From a virus: 21,981 nt of DNA. Position 1 is the first letter of the stretch. Each line of letters opens with the position of its first letter. Location: IMG/VR virus record IMGVR_UViG_3300033145_002774, positions 1 through 21,981 of that record, one strand, 5' to 3'. Made by a program: the position numbers and the translations under genes. Shown here piece by piece: positions 15,828 to 21,981 of the stretch. Below the pieces are notes generated by a model. That model made no database searches. It saw only the letters and a list, made by a program, of their open reading frames with translations, and was not told where the DNA came from.

Positions 15828-16785
15828 AAATTCTTACTCTTCTGCGGATATTTCAATACCTGTCAAAATCCTTCATGATTTGGAATTAATCAAAGGAATG
15901 AAGAACCACAAACATATATTGCTCCGCCATCTACAGCTTTCTGTAACCAATAAATGTAATCTTAAATGTAGATATTGTTCTTGTAGTGATGTGGATAGGC
16001 AGCTTGAGCTTGACATAGAAAGGATTTTTATAATTCTACAAAAGGCAAAGCAGGCGGGGTGTATATCAATTACAATAACAGGCGGGGGTGAAACATTGTT
16101 GCATTCTAAGATAAATGAGATTATTAGGGAATGTAAAAGGCTTGGTATTTTGGTAGGGTTTGTTACAAATGGTATATTATTAAATAGATTAGAAGAGGAT
16201 GTCGGGTGGTGTAGAATTTCTTTTGACAGTGACCGAGTCTTTTCTTCAGAATTTGCTAATGGTATTGAGAAGACAGCAAAAAGACTTTCCAAAACTGATT
16301 GGGCTTTTAGTTTCGTAATAATAGATGATAGCCTAAAAAATGATTTTGGAGATTTAAAGAGATTGGTAAAGTTTGCAAATGCATCAAACTTTACTCATGT
16401 AAGGGTAGTGGTTGATATATTCCACCCAGATGAATCTTTGATAGTACAAGCTCGTTCCATTTTAAAAGGAATAGATGGGCGAGTGTTTTATCAAGCTCGT
16501 AACCATTCAACAAAAGGAACCAAAAGATGTTGGGTTAGTTTATTGAAACCTACAATAGGTACTGATGGTAATATTTATCCTTGCTGTGGTGTTCAATATG
16601 CCATAAACAGTTCTAAGAAAGATTTTAATCCCAAAATGTCTATGGGAAGGGGAGAAGACATTGTAGATATAATTGAACGGCAAGATTGCTTCGATGGTTC
16701 TGTTTGTGATGTTTGTTATTATCAAGGCTATAATAATGTCCTATCACTATTGTTAAAAGATATAGAGCATAAGGAATGGTTATGA
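15820..16785 (+). CDS. Radical SAM enzyme with SPASM/Twitch-type auxiliary cluster
   Basis: This 321-residue enzyme has the radical SAM signature CNLKCRYC (C46, C50, C53), which binds the [4Fe-4S] cluster that cleaves S-adenosylmethionine, and the GGGETLL motif that contacts SAM. In the C-terminal part, C237-X12-G250-X4-C255 matches the CX(9-15)GX4C pattern of SPASM/Twitch domains (KPTIGTDGNIYPCC), and C296 and C299 (CDVC) complete an auxiliary cluster. Family members oxidise or cross-link peptides, or dehydrogenate sugars and cyclitols. With no precursor peptide nearby and glycosyltransferases on both sides, a sugar substrate is the more likely one (inference). It overlaps both neighbours by a few bases. 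Confidence 0.85.
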   Translation: MNKNSYSSADISIPVKILHDLELIKGMKNHKHILLRHLQLSVTNKCNLKCRYCSCSDVDRQLELDIERIFIILQKAKQAGCISITITGGGETLLHSKINEIIRECKRLGILVGFVTNGILLNRLEEDVGWCRISFDSDRVFSSEFANGIEKTAKRLSKTDWAFSFVIIDDSLKNDFGDLKRLVKFANASNFTHVRVVVDIFHPDESLIVQARSILKGIDGRVFYQARNHSTKGTKRCWVSLLKPTIGTDGNIYPCCGVQYAINSSKKDFNPKMSMGRGEDIVDIIERQDCFDGSVCDVCYYQGYNNVLSLLLKDIEHKEWL

Positions 16786-17651
16786 AACGATTACTAAACA
16801 TTGTTGGTGAAAATAAGGGATGGGCAATTCCAAATCGGGCAAAGAATCTCGCTCCCTATTTGAAAGAATATTTTGATATTACAGATTATTTCAAATGGGA
16901 CCTACCAGATAATTTTAACGATTATGATTTAATCCATATGCATCATCCTGTTTTGAATGAGAAGATACTTGGTATCAATACTGTGTGGGGGTTTGAAGCA
17001 TCCTCGGAGAGATTACTACCGAAGATTCTTAATAGTGGTATTTGTGAGAAGGCTAATTTTATAATTGCCAAGAATAAAAACATACATAAAATCCTGTATC
17101 CAAAATATAGAACTTGTCATCTTATGTCAAACGGAGTGGACACAAAATTGTTTAAACCAAACCCAATTAGAGTAGGGTGGGTAGGAAATGATTCCAGTAG
17201 TAAGGAATATGAAATATATAAGGGAACAGATTTGATTGGGCAGGCTTGTGAAAAATTGAATACTGACTTGCAGGGATTATTTAATATCGTATTTGTGAAA
17301 GACCCATCTCAATATCCTGCTATATTTCCACAGGAGAAAGTTGTGGAGTTTTATAAAACACTTGATGTGTTTGTTTTGGCAAGTGAGGCGGAAGGAAGTA
17401 GTAATGTGGTATTGGAGGCTTTGGCTATGGGGATACCTGTCGTAACAACCAAGGTTGGTAATTGGGAACACCTTGCCAGATTTGGAGCGGTTATACTTGT
17501 GGAAAGGACTGTTGAAGCAATAAAGGAAGGAATACAAATAGCCATTCAGGAAAAGATTACACAAAGGAGGATGGTGGAACAAAGTTATAATTGGGCAAAT
17601 CATGCCAAACAATACCTTAAAATTTACAAGCAAGTAGGAATTGTGTTATGA
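16782..17651 (+). CDS. Family 4 glycosyltransferase (retaining, GT-B)
   Basis: About 289 residues from ATG 16782, which shares ATGA with the preceding stop and has AAGGA (16771-16775) six bases ahead; the ATG two codons earlier lies directly against that site and is less likely. The C-terminal domain carries the GT4 nucleotide-sugar motifs: SNGVDTKLFKP, then EAEGSSNVVLEALAMGIPVV, where E204 and E212 form the EX7E pair, followed by TTKVGN. The N-terminal domain is short for the family (~110 residues), with a DLIHMHHP segment. Retaining chemistry with an activated hexose donor is usual. The enzyme is in the same transcript as the radical SAM gene and the ATP-grasp gene that follows (ATGA overlap). 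Confidence 0.87.
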   Translation: MKRLLNIVGENKGWAIPNRAKNLAPYLKEYFDITDYFKWDLPDNFNDYDLIHMHHPVLNEKILGINTVWGFEASSERLLPKILNSGICEKANFIIAKNKNIHKILYPKYRTCHLMSNGVDTKLFKPNPIRVGWVGNDSSSKEYEIYKGTDLIGQACEKLNTDLQGLFNIVFVKDPSQYPAIFPQEKVVEFYKTLDVFVLASEAEGSSNVVLEALAMGIPVVTTKVGNWEHLARFGAVILVERTVEAIKEGIQIAIQEKITQRRMVEQSYNWANHAKQYLKIYKQVGIVL

Positions 17652-18607
17652 AAATATTTGGATATATAGATTCTGTTAACCAAGGTTGGAACGACCTTCT
17701 TATAGCAGCCGGGAAAAAATTAGGTGTTCCTGTTACTTCTTTCACACGGGCAGACGAAGTACCTGATGAGGAAGACGTGGCCGTCTTTGTTCATATGTCC
17801 CATTATCCTATCGCAAGGAGAGAGTATGATAAGCAGATGATGGAGGACTTGGCTAAGAAAAGTAAAATACATCTCATTCCAAATCGTCTTGAGGGTCAAT
17901 TGTATGACAATAAGATTTTACAATACCAAACCTTTGACGGTTGGATGCCAAAAACTTATTATGAAACCTCCTATGAAAAGGCTAAGAAGTTGGCAAAAAC
18001 TATAAAATATCCTTTTGTATCTAAGGCTTCTGAGGGGGCAGGTTCTTCCAATATTCGATTTATACAAAATAGGGAGCAGGCGTTGGCAGAAGCAAGAAAG
18101 GCCTTTTCTGACGATGGCATAATTTTGTGGATAAAAAATAGACAAAAAGGATATGTTTTATGGCAAGAATATCTTCCTCAAGTAAAAGGAAATGATTGGC
18201 GAATTGTTTTAATTGCTAAAAAATATGCAATGATAAAAGAGAGATTTATTAAGGATAAAAATCATCCGTTTGCTTCTGGAAGTGATAAGTTTAGAACGGT
18301 TTTTAGTTTGAATGATGATTTACGATTGCTTCTTAATCATACCTATGCGTTCGCTAATGAATTTGATTTGACTTTAGTATGTGTAGACATTATATATGAT
18401 GCTGATGGAAAGCCTATTATTTTAGAGAACAGTAACGGTTGGGGAATGTATGCCTATCGTGATTGCCCTTGGTTTGAGAAAAACCTAAGTAATTATTGGC
18501 CAAAGACGAAATACGTTGGAGACGATATGTTTGAGATTGTTGTAAAGGCTATTATGGAAGATAAAGAAATGCTTATGAAATGGTGTGTAAGAAAATGGCA
18601 AAATTAA
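17648..18607 (+). CDS. ATP-grasp ligase (RimK-like)
   Basis: This 319-residue enzyme joins a carboxylate to an amine or other nucleophile through an acyl-phosphate. The ATP-grasp core is visible: YPFVSKASEGAGSSNIRFI (the glycine-rich loop region), WQEYLP (hinge), NDWRIVLIAKKYAMIKERF (central strand with the conserved R), and a metal-binding end VDIIYDADGKPIILENSNG (E and N of the EN-N motif). The N-terminal domain (~residues 1-90) is a Rossmann-like pre-ATP-grasp. In the cassette it could attach an amino or carboxylic acid to a glycan or activate a peptide carrier. It overlaps both neighbours, so expression is coupled. The substrate is unknown. Confidence 0.8.
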   Translation: MKIFGYIDSVNQGWNDLLIAAGKKLGVPVTSFTRADEVPDEEDVAVFVHMSHYPIARREYDKQMMEDLAKKSKIHLIPNRLEGQLYDNKILQYQTFDGWMPKTYYETSYEKAKKLAKTIKYPFVSKASEGAGSSNIRFIQNREQALAEARKAFSDDGIILWIKNRQKGYVLWQEYLPQVKGNDWRIVLIAKKYAMIKERFIKDKNHPFASGSDKFRTVFSLNDDLRLLLNHTYAFANEFDLTLVCVDIIYDADGKPIILENSNGWGMYAYRDCPWFEKNLSNYWPKTKYVGDDMFEIVVKAIMEDKEMLMKWCVRKWQN

Positions 18608-19494
18608 AAGTCGCTTTTGTTTTTGATAAAGATAATAGAGGTCTAACCGGTCGTTGGTTTACTAACAATGCCTATAGGTTTTTTATGAAAGGTTTGTTTG
18701 AGAATGAAAGCATCGAGGCGTGTTCTTTCCCAACCGAACAGGAATTTGATTGTAACCAGGTTGCAAAGTTTGATGTCGTTATTTTTTATGACATACGCAA
18801 ATCGGTATATAAAAATGCAGATAGAATTAAAGGTGTCTCAATATCAAGGGCACCTGACAGCCACGATATAGATGATAAGTGGATTAGAATAGCAGACGAA
18901 CTTTCTATATCTCATTGTTTCAATCACCAATCAATTAAATACGCCAAAAAGTTTTTACCAAATAGAATTGCTTATCATCAAATCATATTTGGTGTTACTA
19001 AGAACTTACACAGAAATCCAAACTTTGACAACAGGATAAAAGATTTCATTTTACTTCCAGGCATTTCAAATAAAAGCCATTATTATATCTTAAGATATAA
19101 ATGTTTTGGATTACCCTATGTTGACGGTAAGACCCGTGAAGCTGGTTTTGTAAATGACGAATTTCCTGTTCTACTTGGTAAATACAGAGCGGCTATTGCT
19201 GCTTGTACCGTGTGTTCTGTTTATAAATACTTTGAGCTTCCAGCCTGTGGATGCTTAACTTTTATGGAAGTAAATTCTGAAAACGGTTGTGATGAATTGG
19301 AATTCATAGACGGTCACAATGCAATATTTATAAATGATAATAATTACATTGATAGATTCAAATCGTATTTACATGATGTCGATAATCCTAAATGGAAAAC
19401 TATCGCAGCCGCCGGAAGAGAATTTGCTCTGAGGAAATACGAAAATAAAATTCAAGTCCAAAAACTTGTAAGTATTATGGAGAGTCTGGTATGA
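18595..19494 (+). CDS. GT1/GT-B-like glycosyltransferase
   Basis: About 299 residues from ATG 18595 (MAKLKVAFVFD); an upstream ATG at 18580 would add five residues. The C-terminal half matches the Glyco_trans_1_2-type GT-B domain: KYFELPACGCLTFMEVNSENG, ELEFIDGHNAIF and AAAGREFALRKYENK. These motifs bind nucleotide sugar in spore-maturation CgeB-like and related enzymes. The N-terminal half has a short Rossmann-type start and an IKGVSISRAPDSHDID region. It has no membrane span. It overlaps the ATP-grasp gene by 13 bases and the next gene by four. Confidence 0.72.
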   Translation: MAKLKVAFVFDKDNRGLTGRWFTNNAYRFFMKGLFENESIEACSFPTEQEFDCNQVAKFDVVIFYDIRKSVYKNADRIKGVSISRAPDSHDIDDKWIRIADELSISHCFNHQSIKYAKKFLPNRIAYHQIIFGVTKNLHRNPNFDNRIKDFILLPGISNKSHYYILRYKCFGLPYVDGKTREAGFVNDEFPVLLGKYRAAIAACTVCSVYKYFELPACGCLTFMEVNSENGCDELEFIDGHNAIFINDNNYIDRFKSYLHDVDNPKWKTIAAAGREFALRKYENKIQVQKLVSIMESLV

Positions 19495-20132
19495 AAGTGC
19501 TTGGTGTGTTTGCCCACCCAGATGACGAAACCATATTTGGTTGGCCTATCTTTCAAGATGCTTCCATTGATAGGCACCTTATAATATGTGTAGATACTTA
19601 TCAAAATTATGGCACGGTGAAAGTCGAAGCTATTGAAAAGGTATGTAAAATGGAGGGGATAAAGTTGGAGTGGGTAGGGCATAATGATGGTCGACATTAT
19701 AGAATGATTAGAGATGAGAACAATCCAACATCTCCTGTAGGTGCAATAGAGGTGTTGACAAGCAACATAATAAAAACAGCGAAACGAATTAAACCTGATT
19801 ACATTTTTACTCATAATTTTTGGGGTGACAACGGTAATAGTGAGCACAAACTTGTTTCAGAAATTGTAATAAACCATTGTTTGGATTTTGATATACTGAT
19901 AACCAATCGGTGTGAACACAATAAAATGTGGTTATCATATAAGTCTATCCCAAGAATGAATCGAGAATTTTTTGTTGATAGTAATATGTTTAAGATATGT
20001 ATTTTGGATGCAGGGTTTTATTTGCGGTGCAAAAGGATATATGATGATTGTCAAATGTGGACAGGTAACACTTCCATTCCACCAAAGTATCCTGAAAAGG
20101 AATCTGTATTGTACCGTTTGAGAAAGAGATAG
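19491..20132 (+). CDS. PIG-L/LmbE-type zinc deacetylase
   Basis: This 213-residue protein is an N-acetyl-sugar deacetylase of the PIG-L/LmbE family. The AHPDDE motif puts zinc ligands at H9 and D12, and D11 is the usual general base; H108 (THNFWGD) and H119 (NGNSEHKLV) supply the remaining ligand and support. Family members remove acetyl groups from GlcNAc-linked lipids, mycothiol precursors or aminoglycoside intermediates. In this cassette it would expose an amine that the ATP-grasp ligase could acylate (inference). The start is an ATGA overlap with the preceding gene. Confidence 0.88.
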   Translation: MKVLGVFAHPDDETIFGWPIFQDASIDRHLIICVDTYQNYGTVKVEAIEKVCKMEGIKLEWVGHNDGRHYRMIRDENNPTSPVGAIEVLTSNIIKTAKRIKPDYIFTHNFWGDNGNSEHKLVSEIVINHCLDFDILITNRCEHNKMWLSYKSIPRMNREFFVDSNMFKICILDAGFYLRCKRIYDDCQMWTGNTSIPPKYPEKESVLYRLRKR

Positions 20133-20136
20133 ATAT

Positions 20137-20781
20137 ATGAAACCTTTTATTATAGTAGGCTACTTTACCAAAGGAACTTTTTACGAAGAGCATACTCAAA
20201 CTCTCGTAGAGTCTTTAGAATTGTATGACATACCTTATTACATAGAAGGTATTGAAAGTTTGGGAGATTGGTATAAAAATGTCAACTACAAACCTACTTT
20301 CATAAAGAGGATGATGGAGAAGTTTCCTGATTGTAATATCGTATATGTTGATTGTGATGCTAAGCTCTTTGGGTGGCCAAAACTGTTTGGGGAGATAGAG
20401 GCTAATATAGCTGTTCATCTATTTGACAAAAGCCATTTCAATAAGAGTTTACAAGGATTTGAAGTTCTTAGTGGAACCATCTTTTTAAGTAACACAGATG
20501 AAACTTATGAATTGGTGAAGAGTTGGGAAAAATTATGCAAGGAGAAACCACACCAATTTGACCAAAAGTCTCTGGAGAAGATATTGAATGGTAATTTTTA
20601 TAATTTACCAGAAGCATATTGTATGATATGTAACATATTGAAACCTGCTGCAAAAGCTATTATTGTTCACTACCAAGCAAGTCGTAAAATAAGAAGAAAT
20701 GGTGGGAAAATTTTAAAGAGTATATTGCGGGAACCGTTACCCCAGGTCCTTTCCAAAAGAACAAGTACCACCAAACGCTGA
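20137..20781 (+). CDS. DxD nucleotide-sugar transferase, last gene of the cassette
   Basis: This 214-residue enzyme has a GT-A-like DxD motif (YVDCDAKL, D72 and D74) preceded by 'KPTFIKRMMEKFPDCNIV', the set-up of the family in which a helix 'kp.fi...l...p...vlYvDaDa' leads into the metal-binding strand. A GFEVLSGTIFLSNT segment and an HQFDQKSL motif near residue 148 also fit. The last ~35 residues are basic. The ribosome site is weak (GAAAGAGATAG), and only four bases separate it from the previous stop. Its 3' end overlaps the minus-strand 58-codon gene by 45 bases, so the two transcription units collide here. Confidence 0.7.
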   Translation: MKPFIIVGYFTKGTFYEEHTQTLVESLELYDIPYYIEGIESLGDWYKNVNYKPTFIKRMMEKFPDCNIVYVDCDAKLFGWPKLFGEIEANIAVHLFDKSHFNKSLQGFEVLSGTIFLSNTDETYELVKSWEKLCKEKPHQFDQKSLEKILNGNFYNLPEAYCMICNILKPAAKAIIVHYQASRKIRRNGGKILKSILREPLPQVLSKRTSTTKR

Positions 20782-20802
20782 GGAACGGTTCCCACCTTTT
20801 TT
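20729..20802 (+). terminator. Candidate terminator at the convergent junction
   Basis: GGGAACCGTT (20729-20738) is an exact inverted repeat of AACGGTTCCC (20784-20793), followed by ACC and six T bases (20797-20802). The arms are 10 bp and lie at the end of the plus-strand cassette, where a terminator is expected. The loop is unusually long at 45 bases, and the arms sit inside coding sequence on both strands, so this is a candidate rather than a certainty. On the minus strand no T-run follows the hairpin. Confidence 0.5.
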
Positions 20803-20913
20803 CTTCTTCCTTTCTTTGGTTAATGTTGAGCGAATTGCTTTGCAAATTCCTACGAATAAGGCAATAGGACCGAAAACCATTATTCCAATTCCAATTAAAA
20901 TCAATATTTCCAT
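20737..20913 (-). CDS. Single-span membrane peptide (58 codons)
   Basis: This short gene has an excellent ribosome site: AGGAG six bases before the ATG, with the AGGAG lying against the stop of the ATPase gene. The protein has a hydrophobic stretch over residues ~2-24 (ILILIGIGIMVFGPIALFVG), then a strongly basic segment (KERKKKKGGNR) and a polar tail. That is the layout of an inner-membrane peptide with a basic cytoplasmic tail (positive-inside rule). It follows the ATPase gene on the same strand by 9 bases and overlaps the 3' end of the plus-strand glycosyltransferase by 45 bases. Its function is unknown; small membrane peptides of phages include lysis, superinfection-exclusion and antirestriction factors. 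Confidence 0.7.
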   Translation of the reverse strand: MEILILIGIGIMVFGPIALFVGICKAIRSTLTKERKKKKGGNRSSAFGGTCSFGKDLG

Positions 20914-20922
20914 CTCATTCTC

Positions 20923-21492
20923 CTATAACTTAATAACCTTTCCTGTTTGAAATGCTATTTCGTGTGTAACTACAATGAATTGAACATTGAAATCTTTGGC
21001 CAAATCTTCTAACAGTATTCTCACCCGCTCTCTATTTTCCATATCTAAGTTTTTAAAAGGCTCATCCATTATCATTATTCTTCTTAGACGGGGTTTGGAC
21101 AAAACGATACTGGACAACCGTAATGCCAGGGAGGCAACATCCACCACTCCTCCACTATCAGAATTTAATACATCTCCTATTTCATGTTCGTGTCTTAACA
21201 ATAGTAGGTTGGCTTCTGTCCTTCCTCTTTTCCTTTCAAAGTGTATTTTGAAACCGTATTCATTTCCAAATACAGCCTCCAAACACTTACTAACAACACC
21301 CTCTATTCTTTTATGGGCTTGTTGCTGTACCATTTGGGCCACTTGCTGCGTGATGGTTTGGGCTTCTTTAATGTTCTCCAATCTTTTCTTTGCTTCCTTA
21401 AGGTTTCTTTTTTCTTCTCTACCTTGTCTTTTGGCAGTATTTAATTCTCCAAGTAATGAATCAACTTTTTTTCTGGTTTTAATTATATCCAT
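20923..21492 (-). CDS. Carboxy-terminal half of a Rad50/SbcC-like ATPase
   Basis: This 189-residue protein starts with a coiled-coil stretch (~residues 5-60, many K/E repeats), then an ATPase lobe. It carries the ABC signature loop with S113-G114-G115 (LNSDSGGVVDVASLALRL), Walker B RIMIMDEP (D143, E144), the D-loop LD (D150) and the H-loop histidine H177 (VVTHE). These are the carboxy-terminal ATPase half of Rad50/SbcC/gp46-type recombination proteins. There is no Walker A, which must come from a separate amino-terminal half, presumably upstream on this strand beyond the window. A stop lies in frame shortly upstream of the ATG and no other start is available, so it is not a frameshifted extension. 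The ribosome site is weak. Confidence 0.8.
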   Translation of the reverse strand: MDIIKTRKKVDSLLGELNTAKRQGREEKRNLKEAKKRLENIKEAQTITQQVAQMVQQQAHKRIEGVVSKCLEAVFGNEYGFKIHFERKRGRTEANLLLLRHEHEIGDVLNSDSGGVVDVASLALRLSSIVLSKPRLRRIMIMDEPFKNLDMENRERVRILLEDLAKDFNVQFIVVTHEIAFQTGKVIKL

Positions 21493-21493
21493 C

Positions 21494-21661
21494 TTACTTT
21501 GTTTTCTTATACGTTTTTTTACTCTTCAGGTTAATAATTTTATCACAATGTAACAACCAACATCTGGTACAAATGCCCCTTTTCCTACCACTCCTGCTGG
21601 CAGAATAAATTATGGTAGATACATTTTTACATCTCTTTACTTCACATATATCATCTACCAT
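21494..21661 (-). CDS. Small CxxC zinc-type protein (55 codons)
   Basis: This short gene has a GAGGA ribosome site just before the ATG, and its first bases overlap the stop of the coiled-coil gene (ATGGTAG). The protein has C6-X4-C11, then C31-X2-C34 (ICTRCW) and C39, and a basic lysine-rich tail. Four cysteines in CX4C...CX2C spacing suggest a zinc-ribbon-like fold. It ends two bases from the start of the ATPase half gene, so it belongs to the same operon. DNA binding is a reasonable guess because of the basic tail; no family name can be given. Confidence 0.65.
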   Translation of the reverse strand: MVDDICEVKRCKNVSTIIYSASRSGRKRGICTRCWLLHCDKIINLKSKKTYKKTK

Positions 21662-21894
21662 TTTTCCTCAAATTCTTCCATAGCCTCTTCAAACTCAGTT
21701 TCTATTTTTTGCTTTTGTTTTTTTAAGAGTTTTAATTTCCTTTTGGCAGCCACCAAATCAGCACAACCAAATTCTTTCTTAAGCCGTTTTGTAATCTCTT
21801 CCAAAGCCCCCTCTGCTTTATTTGCTTCTTGTTGGGCCTCCTCTACTTTGCTTTTTAAAGCCATATATTTTTTTAGTATTTTTGAATCTTTCAT
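21655..21894 (-). CDS. Small coiled-coil protein
   Basis: This 79-residue protein is almost entirely heptad-like helix rich in K and E (MALKSKVEEAQQEANKAEGA; KRKLKLLKKQKQKIETEFEE), with a short break around an FGCADL segment. AAGGA lies eight bases before the ATG, and the ATG overlaps the stop of the upstream minus-strand gene (ATGA). It lies just upstream of the zinc-type gene and the ATPase half. It may supply coiled coil for a split Rad50-like machine or form its own complex; no catalytic motif is visible. Confidence 0.65.
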   Translation of the reverse strand: MKDSKILKKYMALKSKVEEAQQEANKAEGALEEITKRLKKEFGCADLVAAKRKLKLLKKQKQKIETEFEEAMEEFEEKW

Positions 21895-21981
21895 AATCCC
21901 ATTCCTTCTAAAATGTATGAAATGCTATTAGCTTCTTTTTCAATCGTTTTATATTCTTCAATTCTCCTTGCCAAACAATTA
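21891..21981 (-). CDS. C-terminal end of a helical protein (5' part outside window)
   Basis: A frame open from the right edge of the window (29 visible residues) ends at TGA (21891-21893) and overlaps the start of the coiled-coil gene. The visible part is helix-like (LARRIEEYKTIEKEANS) and ends in SISYILEGMGL. It could be the coiled-coil end of the missing amino-terminal ATPase half, but too little is seen to say so. Confidence 0.5.
   Translation of the reverse strand, partial: NCLARRIEEYKTIEKEANSISYILEGMGL

Noticed and set aside
15820-16785. RiPP maturation cluster reading of the radical SAM and ATP-grasp genes
   Set aside because: No short precursor-like peptide with its own ribosome site is seen next to them, and the neighbours are glycosyltransferases, so this is kept only as an alternative.
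20660-20845. Minus-strand frame of 61 codons at the convergent junction
   Set aside because: It overlaps the better-supported 58-codon gene in another frame, lacks its ribosome site and has no motif.
20987-21553. Plus-strand frame of 188 codons opposite the ATPase half
   Set aside because: It is a mirror of the minus-strand ATPase gene, hydrophobic and leucine/serine-rich without family motifs; the minus-strand frame has clear ATPase motifs.
1-21981. CRISPR arrays, tRNA genes, insertion sequences
   Set aside because: No regularly spaced direct repeats, no cloverleaf with a CCA-type acceptor pattern and no transposase-like frame were seen on reading both strands; a tRNAscan and repeat search would be needed to exclude small ones.

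Overview
The window is about 22 kb of a tailed double-stranded DNA bacteriophage (or prophage) with a lambda-like, long non-contractile tail. The evidence is the gene order: tail terminator-like, tail tube, a G/G-T pair of tail chaperones, tape measure, M, L, K and a fused I-J tip protein, which is the order of the lambda tail operon. TGA, TAA and TAG all act as stops, so the genetic code is the standard one. The host cannot be named. The DNA is moderately AT-rich, ribosome binding sites are AAAGGA/GAGGA-like, and most genes overlap by 1-8 bases, as in tightly coupled phage operons.

Region 1 (1-2998, +) holds a 5'-truncated virion-associated protein with a calcineurin-like phosphoesterase domain that appears partly degenerate, a small cysteine-cluster protein, and a beta-rich virion appendage protein. 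These three genes use GCG and GGC codons more freely than the genes after them. Region 2 (2995-12612, +) is the tail module. It contains a textbook -1 frameshift signal (A AAA AAC at 4484-4490, followed by a possible stem-loop) that joins chaperone G to a T extension, an L-like iron-sulfur tail protein carrying an inserted beta domain, a K-like NlpC/P60 peptidase without the JAB half, and an I-J fusion at the tail tip.

Region 3 (12653-20781, +) is a run of ten nearly contiguous genes for carbohydrate assembly and modification: a DUF115/sialyltransferase-like protein, two related GT2 glycosyltransferases, a GT32-like enzyme, a radical SAM enzyme with a SPASM/Twitch-type second cluster, a GT4 enzyme, an ATP-grasp ligase, a GT1-like enzyme, a PIG-L/LmbE deacetylase and a DxD glycosyltransferase. 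No precursor peptide or sugar-nucleotide supply gene is seen. The likely role is to build an elaborate glycan on the virion or on a host surface molecule. This cassette is the best candidate in the window for an undescribed system.

Region 4 (20737-21981, -) converges on the cassette. It encodes the carboxy-terminal half of a Rad50/SbcC-like ATPase (no Walker A), preceded by two tiny genes (coiled coil, CxxC zinc-type) and the tail end of another helical protein, and followed by a 58-residue single-span membrane protein. The two smallest genes, of 55 and 58 codons, were found by reading the minus strand directly; both have good ribosome binding sites.
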